The notes beneath the pieces are model-generated. The model had not been told where the DNA came from. It did not search any database and saw only the letters and a program-made list of their open reading frames with translations. A program made the position numbers and the translations under genes. A stretch of DNA of 64,000 nt from Paenibacillus sp. FSL R7-0204 (lineage in GTDB: Bacteria; Bacillota; Bacilli; Paenibacillales; Paenibacillaceae), in assembly GCF_038002225.1 (NCBI RefSeq), contig NZ_JBBOCA010000001.1, positions 7,538,660-7,602,659 on the forward strand, read 5' to 3'. Shown one piece after another: positions 8,725 through 17,752 of this stretch. How positions within the stretch are numbered: the first letter of the stretch is position 1; the number at the start of each line of letters is the position of its first letter.

Positions 8725-9609
8725 CTAGAGCACAGACTCCAGCACTTCATCCTCAGCCTCAATACTATTCAGGGCCGTACGGTTAATCCAAGACAGCGCC
8801 AGTGTTCCCTCGCCCATATGAGCACCTACCACCGGGACAAAGGTCATAATCTCTGTACGCACCGAAGGGGACATGGCCTTAATGGCCCACTCCAGGCTTA
8901 GCGCCTCTTCTTTATTGTTGGCGTGCATAATACATACATCCTGGAAGCGGCCGATTTCCTCCTGGATGGTCTCCAGCAGCTTTTGCTTCGTCTTCTTGAA
9001 GGTGCGAATTTTATCAACGACGACAATTTTGCCCTCATCGAACCGCAGAAGCAGATGAATCCGCATCAGTTGGCCCAGCAGGAACTGAGAGCCGGAGAGC
9101 CGTCCGCTGCGGTGCAGCTGGCTCAGGCTGGCCGGGATGATATAGAAGGACATTTCCTCGATGATATTATCAATTCTGTTCTTGATCTCCTGTGCAGAAC
9201 AGCCTGACTGCTGCCAGTGAATACCGCGCAGTAGCATCTCACGAATGGGGTATGCGCCTACTTTGGAATCGATACCAATTACGTTCACTCCAGCAATATC
9301 TGCCGCCTGCATCGAGGTGTTGAAGGTTCCGCTAAGCTCGGAGGAGCAGTGGATCGCAATAATCTCGTCATACTCTTCCTTCAGGCGCTCGTATAATTCC
9401 ACGAATTCGCCAATCGGCGGCTGGGAGCTGCCTACCTTGTCATGCTGACGCATTTTGTCATAGAACTGATCGGCGTTAATATCTATATTTTCTCTATAAC
9501 ATTCATTATTGACGATTAGACGGAGGGGGACGATATACACATGGTTATTCATAGCGAATTCAGTATCAATGGTGCTGGTGCTGTCAGTCACCCAGGCGAT
9601 GGATTTCAT
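8725..9609 (-). CDS. DegV family fatty-acid-binding protein
   Basis: 294 residues from the ATG at 9609 (MKSIAWVTDSTSTID); a GTG ten codons earlier is also open but the family normally begins at this methionine. The start motif TDSTSTID, the segment SSQPPIGEFVELYERL, HCSSELSGTFNTS and the DSKVGAYP loop are DegV signatures. Family members bind a fatty acid between two domains and present it for phosphorylation by the FakA kinase. No FakA gene is in the window. It is the first gene of a two-gene operon with the unknown gene at 8152-8709. Confidence 0.92.
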   Translation of the reverse strand: MKSIAWVTDSTSTIDTEFAMNNHVYIVPLRLIVNNECYRENIDINADQFYDKMRQHDKVGSSQPPIGEFVELYERLKEEYDEIIAIHCSSELSGTFNTSMQAADIAGVNVIGIDSKVGAYPIREMLLRGIHWQQSGCSAQEIKNRIDNIIEEMSFYIIPASLSQLHRSGRLSGSQFLLGQLMRIHLLLRFDEGKIVVVDKIRTFKKTKQKLLETIQEEIGRFQDVCIMHANNKEEALSLEWAIKAMSPSVRTEIMTFVPVVGAHMGEGTLALSWINRTALNSIEAEDEVLESVL

Positions 9610-9849
9610 AGTCACTACTCTCTTTCGTGAGGGATTCACTGCTCAGGAATCGGCAGCTATAGCTGTCTGTATATTCATAAATTATACAGGATGCCAAGCC
9701 ATTCGTAGAGCATTCCTTGAATAATCCCAGCACTTTTTTTCAACTAAATTCGACATAAATTCACATTATATATGACGAATATACCTGTTGTAGAGAGGTT
9801 TGATTATGGTATGAGAAGAGTGAAATTTAGAGTCAGTACAGGCAACATC

Positions 9850-10074
9850 CTAATATCCAACCAAGGTCCTTAACGTGTTCACATTCTCCTGCAGGAACGT
9901 TTGATTCTTGTCCACACCCCGGTTACGGCACCACACAATGGAGGCGAATGCATCGTATAGATCATATAACGGCAGGACTCTTTCCAGATCCAGTATAGGC
10001 CGGATTGATTGCACACCCTCTATATTTGAAACGTTCAACTTAAGCCTGTCTATAACGTGATGAATAACGCTCAT
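9850..10074 (-). CDS. Small hypothetical protein (74 aa)
   Basis: 74 residues, supported mainly by an excellent ribosome site (AGGAGGTAATCT directly before the ATG at 10074). The sequence is soluble and helical with one Cys. No motif is recognised. It stands between degV (same strand, 240 bp further) and the S66 peptidase gene (70 bp upstream, same strand), so it may be cotranscribed with the latter. Confidence 0.6.
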   Translation of the reverse strand: MSVIHHVIDRLKLNVSNIEGVQSIRPILDLERVLPLYDLYDAFASIVWCRNRGVDKNQTFLQENVNTLRTLVGY

Positions 10075-10144
10075 AGATTACCTCCTGAAGCTAGTTTGTC
10101 AGGCTGGCCTGACTTAGCGATCTCGCGGCTCCATAGAATATCCT

Positions 10145-11158
10145 CTAATCCCGGAAGTACTGCGTCACCGTTCCCTTGCCTGCCCCAACCTCTACCTCTG
10201 CAAAAGCGCCGTTCACCAAAGTAACCTGCGGCGGCAGATGTCCGCAGTCGATGTCGTAGGCGACCGGCAGGCCCAGCTCATCGGCCAGTTCCTGGTAGAC
10301 ATCCTCAACGGTGTACCCGTCCATAGGGCGGCCTGCCGCGCTGCGGCCGAACATCAGGCCGCTGCTATGCTCGAACCAGCCGGCCAGCTTCATCTGTACG
10401 AGAGAACGGCGCAGATCGACGACCGACAGCTCGCAATTCTCTAAGTACCACAGAATCGGCTCATTATGGATATAGTGCTGCTGGAAGTACCTCACCTCTC
10501 CATATGGCGTGCCGATCAGATGACGGATAACGTCAATACAGCCGCCCAGCAGTCTTCCCTGCATGGTGATGGGCTGATTCCCCACAGTCCTCCAGCTAGT
10601 AGCTTCTGTAAGGTTGAACACATGGGGCGACGGCTCGCCTCCCCATTCCAGCTGATATTGCTGTGAGGATTGCTGAAGTACAGCGCCGCCGCTTGGCGTA
10701 GACAATACCTTGTCCCACATGGCGGTTGTCGGGTCTGTCTCTTGTCCCCGGAGATCAATGAAGTTCGTGCCATGGGCAGTGGCAATCCCCGTCTTCAGAG
10801 TGACAGCCAGCAGCAGCACACTGATATCGGAATACCCGAGAATCCATTTACACTTCATCTTGCTGAAATCCACTTGCTCCAGCATCTCGATCAGCAGCTC
10901 CCCGCCCCAGGGAGGCACGACGAGTCCGATGGACTCATCGGCCATCATCGCGTTGAATTCAGCAGCACGTACAGCAGCCGGGGCCGATTTGGCCTTCTCC
11001 TGTGTCCACGCTGTGGGTCCGCAGACTACGCCGTATCCACTTTTTTGCAGACGTTCTATAGCCAGCTCAAGCAGTTCACGAAGCTCCTCTCCCACTCCTG
11101 ATGAGGGCGCGGTTACACCAATAACGGCTCCTGCTTCTAATTCCGGATATCTGATCAT
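10145..11158 (-). CDS. S66-family peptidase (LD-carboxypeptidase / MccF-like)
   Basis: 337 residues, ATG preceded by AGGAGGAATAACC. The N-terminal TAPSSG motif, the PPWGGELLIEML strand and the nucleophile Ser110 in ILGYSDIS match the S66 serine peptidases; the partner Glu lies in YLENCELS and the His in DCGHLPPQ near the C-terminus. Family members either cleave the L,D bond of murein tetrapeptides in the cytoplasm or, as MccF, inactivate microcin-C-type peptide nucleotides. The lack of a signal peptide fits either role. Neighbours do not discriminate. Confidence 0.88.
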   Translation of the reverse strand: MIRYPELEAGAVIGVTAPSSGVGEELRELLELAIERLQKSGYGVVCGPTAWTQEKAKSAPAAVRAAEFNAMMADESIGLVVPPWGGELLIEMLEQVDFSKMKCKWILGYSDISVLLLAVTLKTGIATAHGTNFIDLRGQETDPTTAMWDKVLSTPSGGAVLQQSSQQYQLEWGGEPSPHVFNLTEATSWRTVGNQPITMQGRLLGGCIDVIRHLIGTPYGEVRYFQQHYIHNEPILWYLENCELSVVDLRRSLVQMKLAGWFEHSSGLMFGRSAAGRPMDGYTVEDVYQELADELGLPVAYDIDCGHLPPQVTLVNGAFAEVEVGAGKGTVTQYFRD

Positions 11159-11258
11159 CTGGTTATTCCTCCTGTATCTTAATATAAAAAGGCGATACCC
11201 GAACCTTGAGCAGGTTGAATATCACCTATGCGTACTACAGTTTATATAATTGGCTGCA

Positions 11259-12293
11259 TCATTCCAGAGAAGGCTTATTATCCCGGCTGATATCCAGGAT
11301 ATCCAGGAAAAAGACAAAGATCGGAATCCCGAGAATCAGTCCCCATACCCCGATATAATGCTCGGAGAACAGCAGTACTACGAGCGTGTAGAACATCGGC
11401 AGATTCATTTTGGAGGACATCAGCTTCGGGTTCAGGAAGTAGCCTTCAATGACATGCAGAATGGCAATCATCACCAGAATGTTAATCGTCAGCACCAGTC
11501 CGCCCGTGTTATAGCCGATGATACACAGCGGAATCAGTGAAATGACAAAGCCGACGACCGGAATCAGGCTAAGCATGAAGATCATAATGGAGAGGGCGAA
11601 CAGATACGGGAATGGCTGGAAAAAGAAGCCAAGCACCCACAGCCCGACCACCGTAAACAAAGTATTGAACAGCGCAATCAGAATCTGCGCTTCAATGACC
11701 TTGCCGAAGGAGGAGATGAACTTTCTGCCGAAATACTCAAGCTCCACATAGAACCAGGAGATCTTGCTGTCTCTCAAACGGGAGGTGAAGCTGACGATCC
11801 GGTTCTTCTCCAGAATGAACACAAGGCTTAGAATCGTGGACAGGACGAAGGTGGTGCCCCAGTTGCTGATTTTGAAGACATATTCGATCCCCTGATTCAA
11901 ATAGCTCTGATAATTGAGCTCCTTGACCTTTCGGAACAAGTACTGCATAATTTCATTCTGCGGAATATCATCGGAGGTCAGCGTACCGAGAAAGGTGGTT
12001 AACTGCTTGATCTGCGAGAATACCTTGGGCATATATTTGACGAGTGCCATGACGATCATGCTGATCAGCGCCACATACAGTATAATGATGATGACCTTGC
12101 TGTTCACCTTCACGAATTTGCCGATCCGCTTGCTCAGCAGCACCTGAAAGCTATTCATTACATAAGCAATCAGGAAGGTCAGCAGCACCAGATTCAGCAT
12201 ATCCCTGATACTGTACAGCAGCAGTCCAATCAATCCCAGAATCAAGAAGCGCCGGACTGTTAAATTGGCGACATAACGCTTGAATACTTCCAT
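11259..12293 (-). CDS. AI-2E family (UPF0118) membrane permease
   Basis: 344 residues from the ATG at 12293 (MEVFKRYVANLTVRR), with purine-rich AAGGGAAC before it; the frame extends upstream to 12386 without a good site. Multiple hydrophobic helices, including FLILGLIGLLLYSIRDMLN, YVALISMIVMALV and the C-terminal GVWGLILGIPIFVFFLDI, follow the UPF0118 pattern. Members include Na+/H+ antiporters, putative AI-2 exporters and sporulation-associated YtvI-like proteins; the substrate here is not known. It is divergent from an SDR gene across about 235 bp. Confidence 0.85.
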   Translation of the reverse strand: MEVFKRYVANLTVRRFLILGLIGLLLYSIRDMLNLVLLTFLIAYVMNSFQVLLSKRIGKFVKVNSKVIIIILYVALISMIVMALVKYMPKVFSQIKQLTTFLGTLTSDDIPQNEIMQYLFRKVKELNYQSYLNQGIEYVFKISNWGTTFVLSTILSLVFILEKNRIVSFTSRLRDSKISWFYVELEYFGRKFISSFGKVIEAQILIALFNTLFTVVGLWVLGFFFQPFPYLFALSIMIFMLSLIPVVGFVISLIPLCIIGYNTGGLVLTINILVMIAILHVIEGYFLNPKLMSSKMNLPMFYTLVVLLFSEHYIGVWGLILGIPIFVFFLDILDISRDNKPSLE

Positions 12294-12439
12294 TGTTCCC
12301 TTGTTCCTCTCCATTCGCTGACAGATAAGATTTTTATTATAGTGTACCGTACTGAAAACAATTATAGCAACTTTGGCATCGCCCAATTCCCGCGAAATAA
12401 CAAACTTTATGTCGATTTACAGGAAGCTCTATTACTATA

Positions 12440-12448
12440 TGCTATAAT
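12440..12448 (+). promoter_or_regulatory. Extended -10 promoter element for the SDR gene
   Basis: TGC-TATAAT at 12440-12448 forms an extended -10 (TGN-TATAAT) about 80 bp before the SDR start codon. No good -35 is visible at 17 bp, which is normal for extended -10 promoters. Confidence 0.5.
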
Positions 12449-12528
12449 GTGGGCAAAATTGGAACATTTATACCTTTGGCAACAGGTCCAAATCAGTGAA
12501 GTTCAAACTAATGGAGGCGAAAGCTAGT

Positions 12529-13368
12529 ATGAAAAAAGTAATCTGTATCACCGGAGCATCCTCCGGCATCGGCCTTGCCACAGCACTGAAGTTCGCTCAT
12601 GAGGGCTGGACGGTCTACGCCGGAACACGCCATCTGAAGCGTGAACAGGAGCTGCACCAGAATGTAGAGGGTCTGCAGTTCGTAGAGCTGGAGGTGACAC
12701 AGCCGGAGAGTATTCAGCAGGTTATCGACCGGATAGAAGCGGAGCAAGGCAAGCTGGATCTATTATTCTGCAATGCCGGATTCGGCTACCTGAGAGCGCT
12801 TGGACAGGCACCGTTCCCTGAGATCGAGGATGTCTTCAATACCAACGTGTACGGGGTAATGCATACGATCCGGGCTGCACTGCCGCTGCTGCAAAAGACT
12901 GGCTATGCCCATATTGTGGCAACCTCCAGTGTCGGCGGACTGGTCGGGCAACCGATGAATGAGGTCTACTGTGCCAGCAAATTCGCAGTGGAAGGGCTCC
13001 TGGAGAGTCTGGCCACCTATTACAAGCCGCAGTTCAACATCGATATCACATTACTTGAGCCAGGGGCAATCGCTACAGAGTTCAATTCAACCGTAATGGG
13101 GCATGTCGCCAGCACAGGCGGCGTTCTGGAGGATGAGTACAAGCCGATTCTGGATGCTTACAGAGCGGCGTTCCTGGAGCGGAATGTGGAGCCGCAGAGT
13201 GCTGAATCCGTAGCGGAGGTTATGTGGGAGCTGATACAGCTTGAGACCAAGCCGCTGCGCCTGCGCACCTCGGAGCGCGCCGAAGCCTTTGTAGCCCGCA
13301 AGGTCAGCACCGACCCTACCGGACTGGAAGGCGTACTAAGCACGCGCAGAATCCAATTGAATATGTAA
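12529..13368 (+). CDS. Short-chain dehydrogenase/reductase (SDR)
   Basis: 279 residues from the ATG at 12529 with GGAGG upstream. The Rossmann motif TGASSGIG is at the N-terminus, NAG in LFCNAGFGYL, catalytic Ser in VATSSVGG and the YxxxK pair in YCASKFAVEG. These mark a classical SDR that moves hydride between NAD(P)H and a carbonyl or alcohol. The C-terminal part resembles the YDR/retinol-dehydrogenase-like oxidoreductases common in Bacillota. The substrate cannot be read from sequence. A strong terminator at 13376-13404 separates it from the converging next gene. Confidence 0.92.
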   Translation: MKKVICITGASSGIGLATALKFAHEGWTVYAGTRHLKREQELHQNVEGLQFVELEVTQPESIQQVIDRIEAEQGKLDLLFCNAGFGYLRALGQAPFPEIEDVFNTNVYGVMHTIRAALPLLQKTGYAHIVATSSVGGLVGQPMNEVYCASKFAVEGLLESLATYYKPQFNIDITLLEPGAIATEFNSTVMGHVASTGGVLEDEYKPILDAYRAAFLERNVEPQSAESVAEVMWELIQLETKPLRLRTSERAEAFVARKVSTDPTGLEGVLSTRRIQLNM

Positions 13369-13375
13369 AATGCAA

Positions 13376-13404
13376 GCAGCCGCTCCCATTCCTGGAGCGG
13401 CTGC
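13376..13404. terminator. Bidirectional intrinsic terminator
   Basis: A perfect 11-bp inverted repeat (GCAGCCGCTCC / GGAGCGGCTGC) with a 7-base loop lies between the SDR gene and the converging gene at 13428-13874. Confidence 0.75.
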
Positions 13405-13427
13405 CTGTGGCTTTCCCTTATCCGATT

Positions 13428-13874
13428 CTAGCGCTGAATCGGCTCAATCCGGTACGTTCCGGTACTGCCGTCTCCGGCAGGCACGCCTGTGACCGCCCAG
13501 CCGTAAGACAACACTTCCTCCAGCCGTCCGCGCTCTGCCTCCGTTAATTCCGCTTCTACCGCTTCCTGCCCCTCTTCCAGCTCCAGCTTCGCTTCAATAC
13601 CCAGCGCAACCTCTAGCCAGCTGCGGATTCCGCGGATGGTGTTGTATTTAATCTGGTAGCCTTCGAGAACGGCCTGCCGGAATCCCTCCGGCTGTTCCTC
13701 TGCAAGGACAGACAACTGCCCGTAATCGAACTCGTATTTACTCTCATCGGCCGGCAGATCCCCTTCGCTGACTCTGCGCAGCAGCTCTTCGTCAGACCCG
13801 GACAGCGCACGCAGCGCTTCCAGCAGAAGGGCATCCCATTGTGATAATTTGACCTTGCTAGTCGGTATTGTCAT
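13428..13874 (-). CDS. Hypothetical acidic protein (148 aa)
   Basis: 148 residues, ATG preceded by AAGGAGGAGATACA. Strongly acidic and helical (DEELLRRVSEGDLPADESKY, EAELTEAERGRLEEV); no membrane segment or known motif. The gene sits 20-50 bp downstream of the oligopeptide transporter cluster on the same strand and could be its last cotranscribed member. Function not recognised. Confidence 0.65.
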   Translation of the reverse strand: MTIPTSKVKLSQWDALLLEALRALSGSDEELLRRVSEGDLPADESKYEFDYGQLSVLAEEQPEGFRQAVLEGYQIKYNTIRGIRSWLEVALGIEAKLELEEGQEAVEAELTEAERGRLEEVLSYGWAVTGVPAGDGSTGTYRIEPIQR

Positions 13875-13927
13875 TGTATCTCCTCCTTGATTCGCAGATG
13901 TGTATCTCCTGAGATTCGTTCATAGCA

Positions 13928-14845
13928 TTAGTCTGCATATTCCCCGGCCACATAATGCCCGGGACTCACTTCCCGCAGTGCAGCGGCTTCCTCTGTCCCG
14001 CTCGTAGCCGGGTAAGCCTCGAGCTGGATTCTGCGGCTGGCCTTCATCGGGTCTGTCTCCAGAATGGAGGACAGCAGCGCTCTGGTGTAGGGGTGGAGCG
14101 GATTATCATACAGCTCATCACTTGGAGCCACCTCCACCAGCCGGCCGCCGTACATCACGCCGATCCGGTCAGCAATATGGCGGACCATCGACAGATCATG
14201 GGCGATGAACAGATAGGTCAGCCCGAACTCAGCTTGCAGATCCTCCAGCATATTAACGACCTGTGCCTGGACAGAGACATCCAGCGCAGAGATGGGCTCA
14301 TCGCAGACAACGAACTGGGGCCGGACCGACAGCGCCCGTGCGATGGAGATCCGCTGGCGTTGCCCGCCGCTGAATTCATGGGGGAACCGGTACAGATGCT
14401 CCCGCTTCAGCCCCACCTTCTCCAGCAGCTCTGCCACCGCTTCCTTGCGCTCTTCGCCCGGGTAGAGACCGTGAATCCGCATCGGCTCACTGATCAGCTC
14501 CAGTACGTTCAGGCTTGGATTAAGTGAAGAATACGGGTCCTGGAAAATCGATTGAATCCGCCTGCGGAAGGGCTTCAGCCCTTTCTCGCCCAGCTTGCCA
14601 AGCGGCTTCCCGTCGTAGAACACCTCGCCGTCCGTATAATCATACAGACGGAGCAGACAGCGTCCGACCGTGGACTTACCGCTTCCGGATTCGCCAACCA
14701 GTCCGAAGGTCTCGCCCTGACGAATCTGGAAGCTGACCCCATCCACAGCCTTAAGTACACCCTTATCCCGTCCGCGCAAATCCTTGCCCTTCGGGAAATG
14801 CTTCTTCAGATTGCTGACCTCCACAAGCACCTTGCGCTCACTCAA
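13928..14845 (-). CDS. oppF: Oligopeptide ABC transporter ATP-binding protein (OppF-type)
   Basis: 305 residues from a TTG at 14845, chosen because GGGAGGGA lies 6-7 bases upstream and the TTG overlaps the TGA of the preceding gene; the frame itself is open further. Walker A GLVGESGSGKSTVGR, Q-loop QDPYSSLNP, signature SGGQRQRISIARAL, Walker B FVVCDEPISALD and the H-loop (IAHDLS) are intact. The C-terminal oligopeptide/dipeptide extension (HPYTRALLSSI) is present. It would pair with the OppD-type ATPase to power peptide uptake. Fifth gene of the cluster. Confidence 0.95.
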   Translation of the reverse strand: MSERKVLVEVSNLKKHFPKGKDLRGRDKGVLKAVDGVSFQIRQGETFGLVGESGSGKSTVGRCLLRLYDYTDGEVFYDGKPLGKLGEKGLKPFRRRIQSIFQDPYSSLNPSLNVLELISEPMRIHGLYPGEERKEAVAELLEKVGLKREHLYRFPHEFSGGQRQRISIARALSVRPQFVVCDEPISALDVSVQAQVVNMLEDLQAEFGLTYLFIAHDLSMVRHIADRIGVMYGGRLVEVAPSDELYDNPLHPYTRALLSSILETDPMKASRRIQLEAYPATSGTEEAAALREVSPGHYVAGEYAD

Positions 14846-15852
14846 GTGAAATCCCTCCCCGCTGTAACTGCCGTCTTCTCTTCTGTACCTTCGGTCAGCC
14901 AGCACATCGAGCGGTGCCCCGGTGCAAACTCAACTACCGGAGGACGTTCACTGCAGCGGGCGAAGGCATGCGGACAACGGTCCATGAACGGGCAGCCGGG
15001 CGGGGGATTCAGCAGATCGGGCGGTGTGCCCTCGATCGGAATCAGCCGCTCACGTTCACCGCCGCCGCGCTTCGGTATGGAACGCAGCAAGCCCTGCGTA
15101 TACGGATGCTGAGGCCGGTAGAAGATATCCTGCACCGTCCCCTCCTCCATAACCAGTCCGCCGTACATGACAATGACACGCGTGCAGACCTGGGCTACCA
15201 CTCCCAGATCATGGGTTATAAGCGCAACTGCTGTATCTCTCCGTTCCTTCAGCTCTTTGAACAGATCAAGGATCTGCGCCTGGATGGTCGCATCCAGCGC
15301 GGTGGTAGGCTCATCGGCAATCAGCAGCTCCGGGCGGCAGGAGAGCGCCATCGCGATCATCACCCGCTGGCGCATCCCTCCGCTGAATTCATGCGGATAT
15401 TGCTTCAGCCGCTGCTCCGGATCACGGATGCCGACCTGGCGGAGAAGCTCCGCCGCTTCGGTATATGCCGCCGCTTTATCCAGTCCCCGGTGTCTGCGGA
15501 TAACCTCTGTTAATTGCTGGCCGATTCGCTTGACCGGATTCAGCGAGGTCATCGGGTCCTGGAAGACCATTGCAATCCGGTTACCGCGTAAGGACCGCCA
15601 CTGCTTCTCCGTAAGCCCCTTCAGGCTCTTGCCGCGGAATTCCAGCTTCCCGGCAGTCATATGCCCCGGCGGTGTGATCAGGGACATGACCGCCTTGGCT
15701 GTAACGCTTTTACCACTGCCGGATTCCCCGACAATGCCTACGGTCTCTCCCGCATCAATATGGAAGCTAACGCCACGGACGGCCTGATTCTCCCCGTCCC
15801 GGGTAGTGAAAGAAACTTGTAAATTCTCAACAGTCAGCAGCCGTTCAGTCAT
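14842..15852 (-). CDS. oppD: Oligopeptide ABC transporter ATP-binding protein (OppD-type)
   Basis: 336 residues, ATG at 15852 with AGGAGAG upstream. Walker A GIVGESGSGKSVTAKAV, Q-loop QDPMTSLNP, signature SGGMRQRVMIAMAL, Walker B LLIADEPTTALD and H-loop LITHDLGVV are present. Near the C-terminus, CPFMDRCPHAFARC supplies the cysteine cluster seen in OppD/DppD proteins, which in some members binds an Fe-S cluster. It overlaps the next ATPase gene by four bases. With OppF it forms the heterodimeric ATPase of the importer. Confidence 0.95.
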   Translation of the reverse strand: MTERLLTVENLQVSFTTRDGENQAVRGVSFHIDAGETVGIVGESGSGKSVTAKAVMSLITPPGHMTAGKLEFRGKSLKGLTEKQWRSLRGNRIAMVFQDPMTSLNPVKRIGQQLTEVIRRHRGLDKAAAYTEAAELLRQVGIRDPEQRLKQYPHEFSGGMRQRVMIAMALSCRPELLIADEPTTALDATIQAQILDLFKELKERRDTAVALITHDLGVVAQVCTRVIVMYGGLVMEEGTVQDIFYRPQHPYTQGLLRSIPKRGGGERERLIPIEGTPPDLLNPPPGCPFMDRCPHAFARCSERPPVVEFAPGHRSMCWLTEGTEEKTAVTAGRDFT

Positions 15853-15866
15853 GATGTTCCACTCTC

Positions 15867-16712
15867 CTATCTCCGGATCAGCTTGGGTTCAAAACCGACC
15901 CGCAAAATATCTCCCAGCACATTGAAGCTCAGCACAGTAAACAGGATCATCAGCCCGGGGAACAGCGCCAGATAAGGCGCCTGAGCAATATACCCCTGTG
16001 CGCTGTTCAGCATACTCCCCCATGTGGCATTCGGCGGCTGCACCCCGAAGCCGAGGAAGCTGAGCGACGATTCCATCATAATGGCCGAGGCAATATTATT
16101 CGTCGCCCCTACAATAATTACCGGGATCAGCCCTGGAAGGATATGCCGCCAGATCATGCCGAAGGCACTCTGCCCGGAGGCTCTGGCGTACAGCACGTAT
16201 TCCCGTTCCTTAATCGTCAGGGTCTCCGCGCGGACGACACGGGCCACATTCATCCACATCAAGAGAGCAATAATAATGATCAGATTGCCGATGCTCGGCT
16301 TCAGATAGACGCTAAGCAGCAGCAGGATCAGGAAGGACGGGATCGACATGATAATATCCAGCATCCGCATCAGCAGATTATCGATCCAGCCGCCGAAATA
16401 ACCGCTGATGACCCCAACCACTACCCCGACTAAGGTTGCCACAATCATGGAGGCGAATCCGACCAACAGTGAAACCCGTCCTCCGTATAAGGCTCTGGAC
16501 AGATAGTCGCGGCCATAATCATCGGTGCCGAACAGATGCCCGGCACCGGGCTTCGTCAGGCGGGCCATGGCATCCATGGCATTCGGATCATAACCGGACA
16601 GGAAGGCAAAGACCGCTCCCAGTGTAAACACCGTCAATATGACAAGAGCAGCGACACCCAGACCGTTCGTAAACAGCTCGGACTGCAAGTTTTTCCATTT
16701 ACTGCGATTCAT
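15867..16712 (-). CDS. oppC: Oligopeptide ABC transporter permease (OppC-type)
   Basis: 281 residues, ATG with AAGGGGTGACC before it. The N-terminal segment around GLGVAALVILTVFTLGAVFA is a membrane helix, followed by GTDDYGRDYLSRALYGGR, a signature of DppC/OppC permeases, and the EAA loop LRAETLTIKEREYVLYARASG typed in part as ETLTIKEREYVLYARASG, which couples to the ATPases. Four bases separate it from the OppB gene. It is one half of the membrane channel. Confidence 0.95.
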   Translation of the reverse strand: MNRSKWKNLQSELFTNGLGVAALVILTVFTLGAVFAFLSGYDPNAMDAMARLTKPGAGHLFGTDDYGRDYLSRALYGGRVSLLVGFASMIVATLVGVVVGVISGYFGGWIDNLLMRMLDIIMSIPSFLILLLLSVYLKPSIGNLIIIIALLMWMNVARVVRAETLTIKEREYVLYARASGQSAFGMIWRHILPGLIPVIIVGATNNIASAIMMESSLSFLGFGVQPPNATWGSMLNSAQGYIAQAPYLALFPGLMILFTVLSFNVLGDILRVGFEPKLIRR

Positions 16713-16716
16713 GAGG

Positions 16717-17667
16717 TCACCCCTTCAGTTTGATTCTTGGATCAACAACGCTGTAGAGAATATCTGCCACCAGGTTACCGAAGATCAGCATTAAGGAAGA
16801 GAACAGGGTAATCCCCATAATGACAGGATAATCCATCCCCTTCACCGCCGTCATTCCCAGGGAGCCGATCCCCGGCCAGGAGAACACCGTCTCCGTAACA
16901 ATCGCCCCGGCCACCAGATCTCCCATCGACATACCGATCAGAGTGATGACCGGCAGCAGTACATGCTTCAGCACATGGCGGAACAGAATGGTGGATTTCT
17001 TCGAGCCAAAAGCGTACTGGATCTGCACATACTCCTCCTTAAGCTGTCCGATGGTGCTGGAGCGGATATAGCGCACATACCCGGACAGGAAACTGAAGGC
17101 CAGCACCGTACAAGGTAATATCCCGTGCTTCAGCACATCAAGCGGCGATTCCACACCAATCGTGCGCATACCCATGCTCGGAAGCAGATGCAGCTTGATT
17201 GCAAACAGATACATCAGCAGGATCGCCAGCCAGAATAAGGGGATGGAGATGCCGATATAAGCGATAAAATTGATTAGCTTGTCTACCCAGCGGTTACGGT
17301 TCGCACCGGCCACGAGGCCTAGCGGAATTGCCAGGATTACCGCCAGCGCGATGGCGCTGCCCATTAGGCCCGCTGTCGCAGGCAGACGTTCCAGGATCTG
17401 GCCCAGCACAGGCTGGTGATTGACTAGTGAATAGCCGAAATTACCCTGGACCATTTCCTTGATCCAGATGAAATATTGTATATAAGCAGGTTTATCCAGC
17501 CCCAGATTATGGCGGATACGCTCAATATCATCGGCGTGCATATTGGGCGTCACAAAAGACAGCACCGGATCTCCCGGGGCCAGCTTAATCATGGTAAAAC
17601 AGACCACCGATACAAAAAACAGCATCGGCAATGTTTGCAGCAACCTTCGGACGATGAGTTGTCTCAT
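16717..17667 (-). CDS. oppB: Oligopeptide ABC transporter permease (OppB-type)
   Basis: 316 residues from the ATG at 17667 (MRQLIVRRLLQTLPM), which has AGGGAG 9 bases upstream. The segment PGDPVLSFV and the loop around YVRYIRSSTIGQLKEEYVQI are typical of DppB/OppB channel subunits, with six predicted membrane helices. It follows the binding-protein gene after a hairpin that may lower expression of the membrane and ATPase subunits relative to the binding protein. Confidence 0.95.
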   Translation of the reverse strand: MRQLIVRRLLQTLPMLFFVSVVCFTMIKLAPGDPVLSFVTPNMHADDIERIRHNLGLDKPAYIQYFIWIKEMVQGNFGYSLVNHQPVLGQILERLPATAGLMGSAIALAVILAIPLGLVAGANRNRWVDKLINFIAYIGISIPLFWLAILLMYLFAIKLHLLPSMGMRTIGVESPLDVLKHGILPCTVLAFSFLSGYVRYIRSSTIGQLKEEYVQIQYAFGSKKSTILFRHVLKHVLLPVITLIGMSMGDLVAGAIVTETVFSWPGIGSLGMTAVKGMDYPVIMGITLFSSLMLIFGNLVADILYSVVDPRIKLKG

Positions 17668-17695
17668 ACGCAGCTTCTCCCTGCTCTTAACAGGC

Positions 17696-17726
17696 AAAAA
17701 TAAGCTGGGGGAACCAGCTTATTTTT
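17696..17726 (-). terminator. Internal hairpin between oppA and oppB (partial terminator)
   Basis: AAAAATAAGCTGG and CCAGCTTATTTTT form a stem of up to 13 bp with a 5-base loop. On the minus strand it ends in a T-run. It sits directly between the binding-protein gene and the permease gene, a common place for leaky terminators that set subunit ratios. Confidence 0.7.
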
Positions 17727-17752
17727 TTGCCTTGCTTATTTTGTGAGGCGGA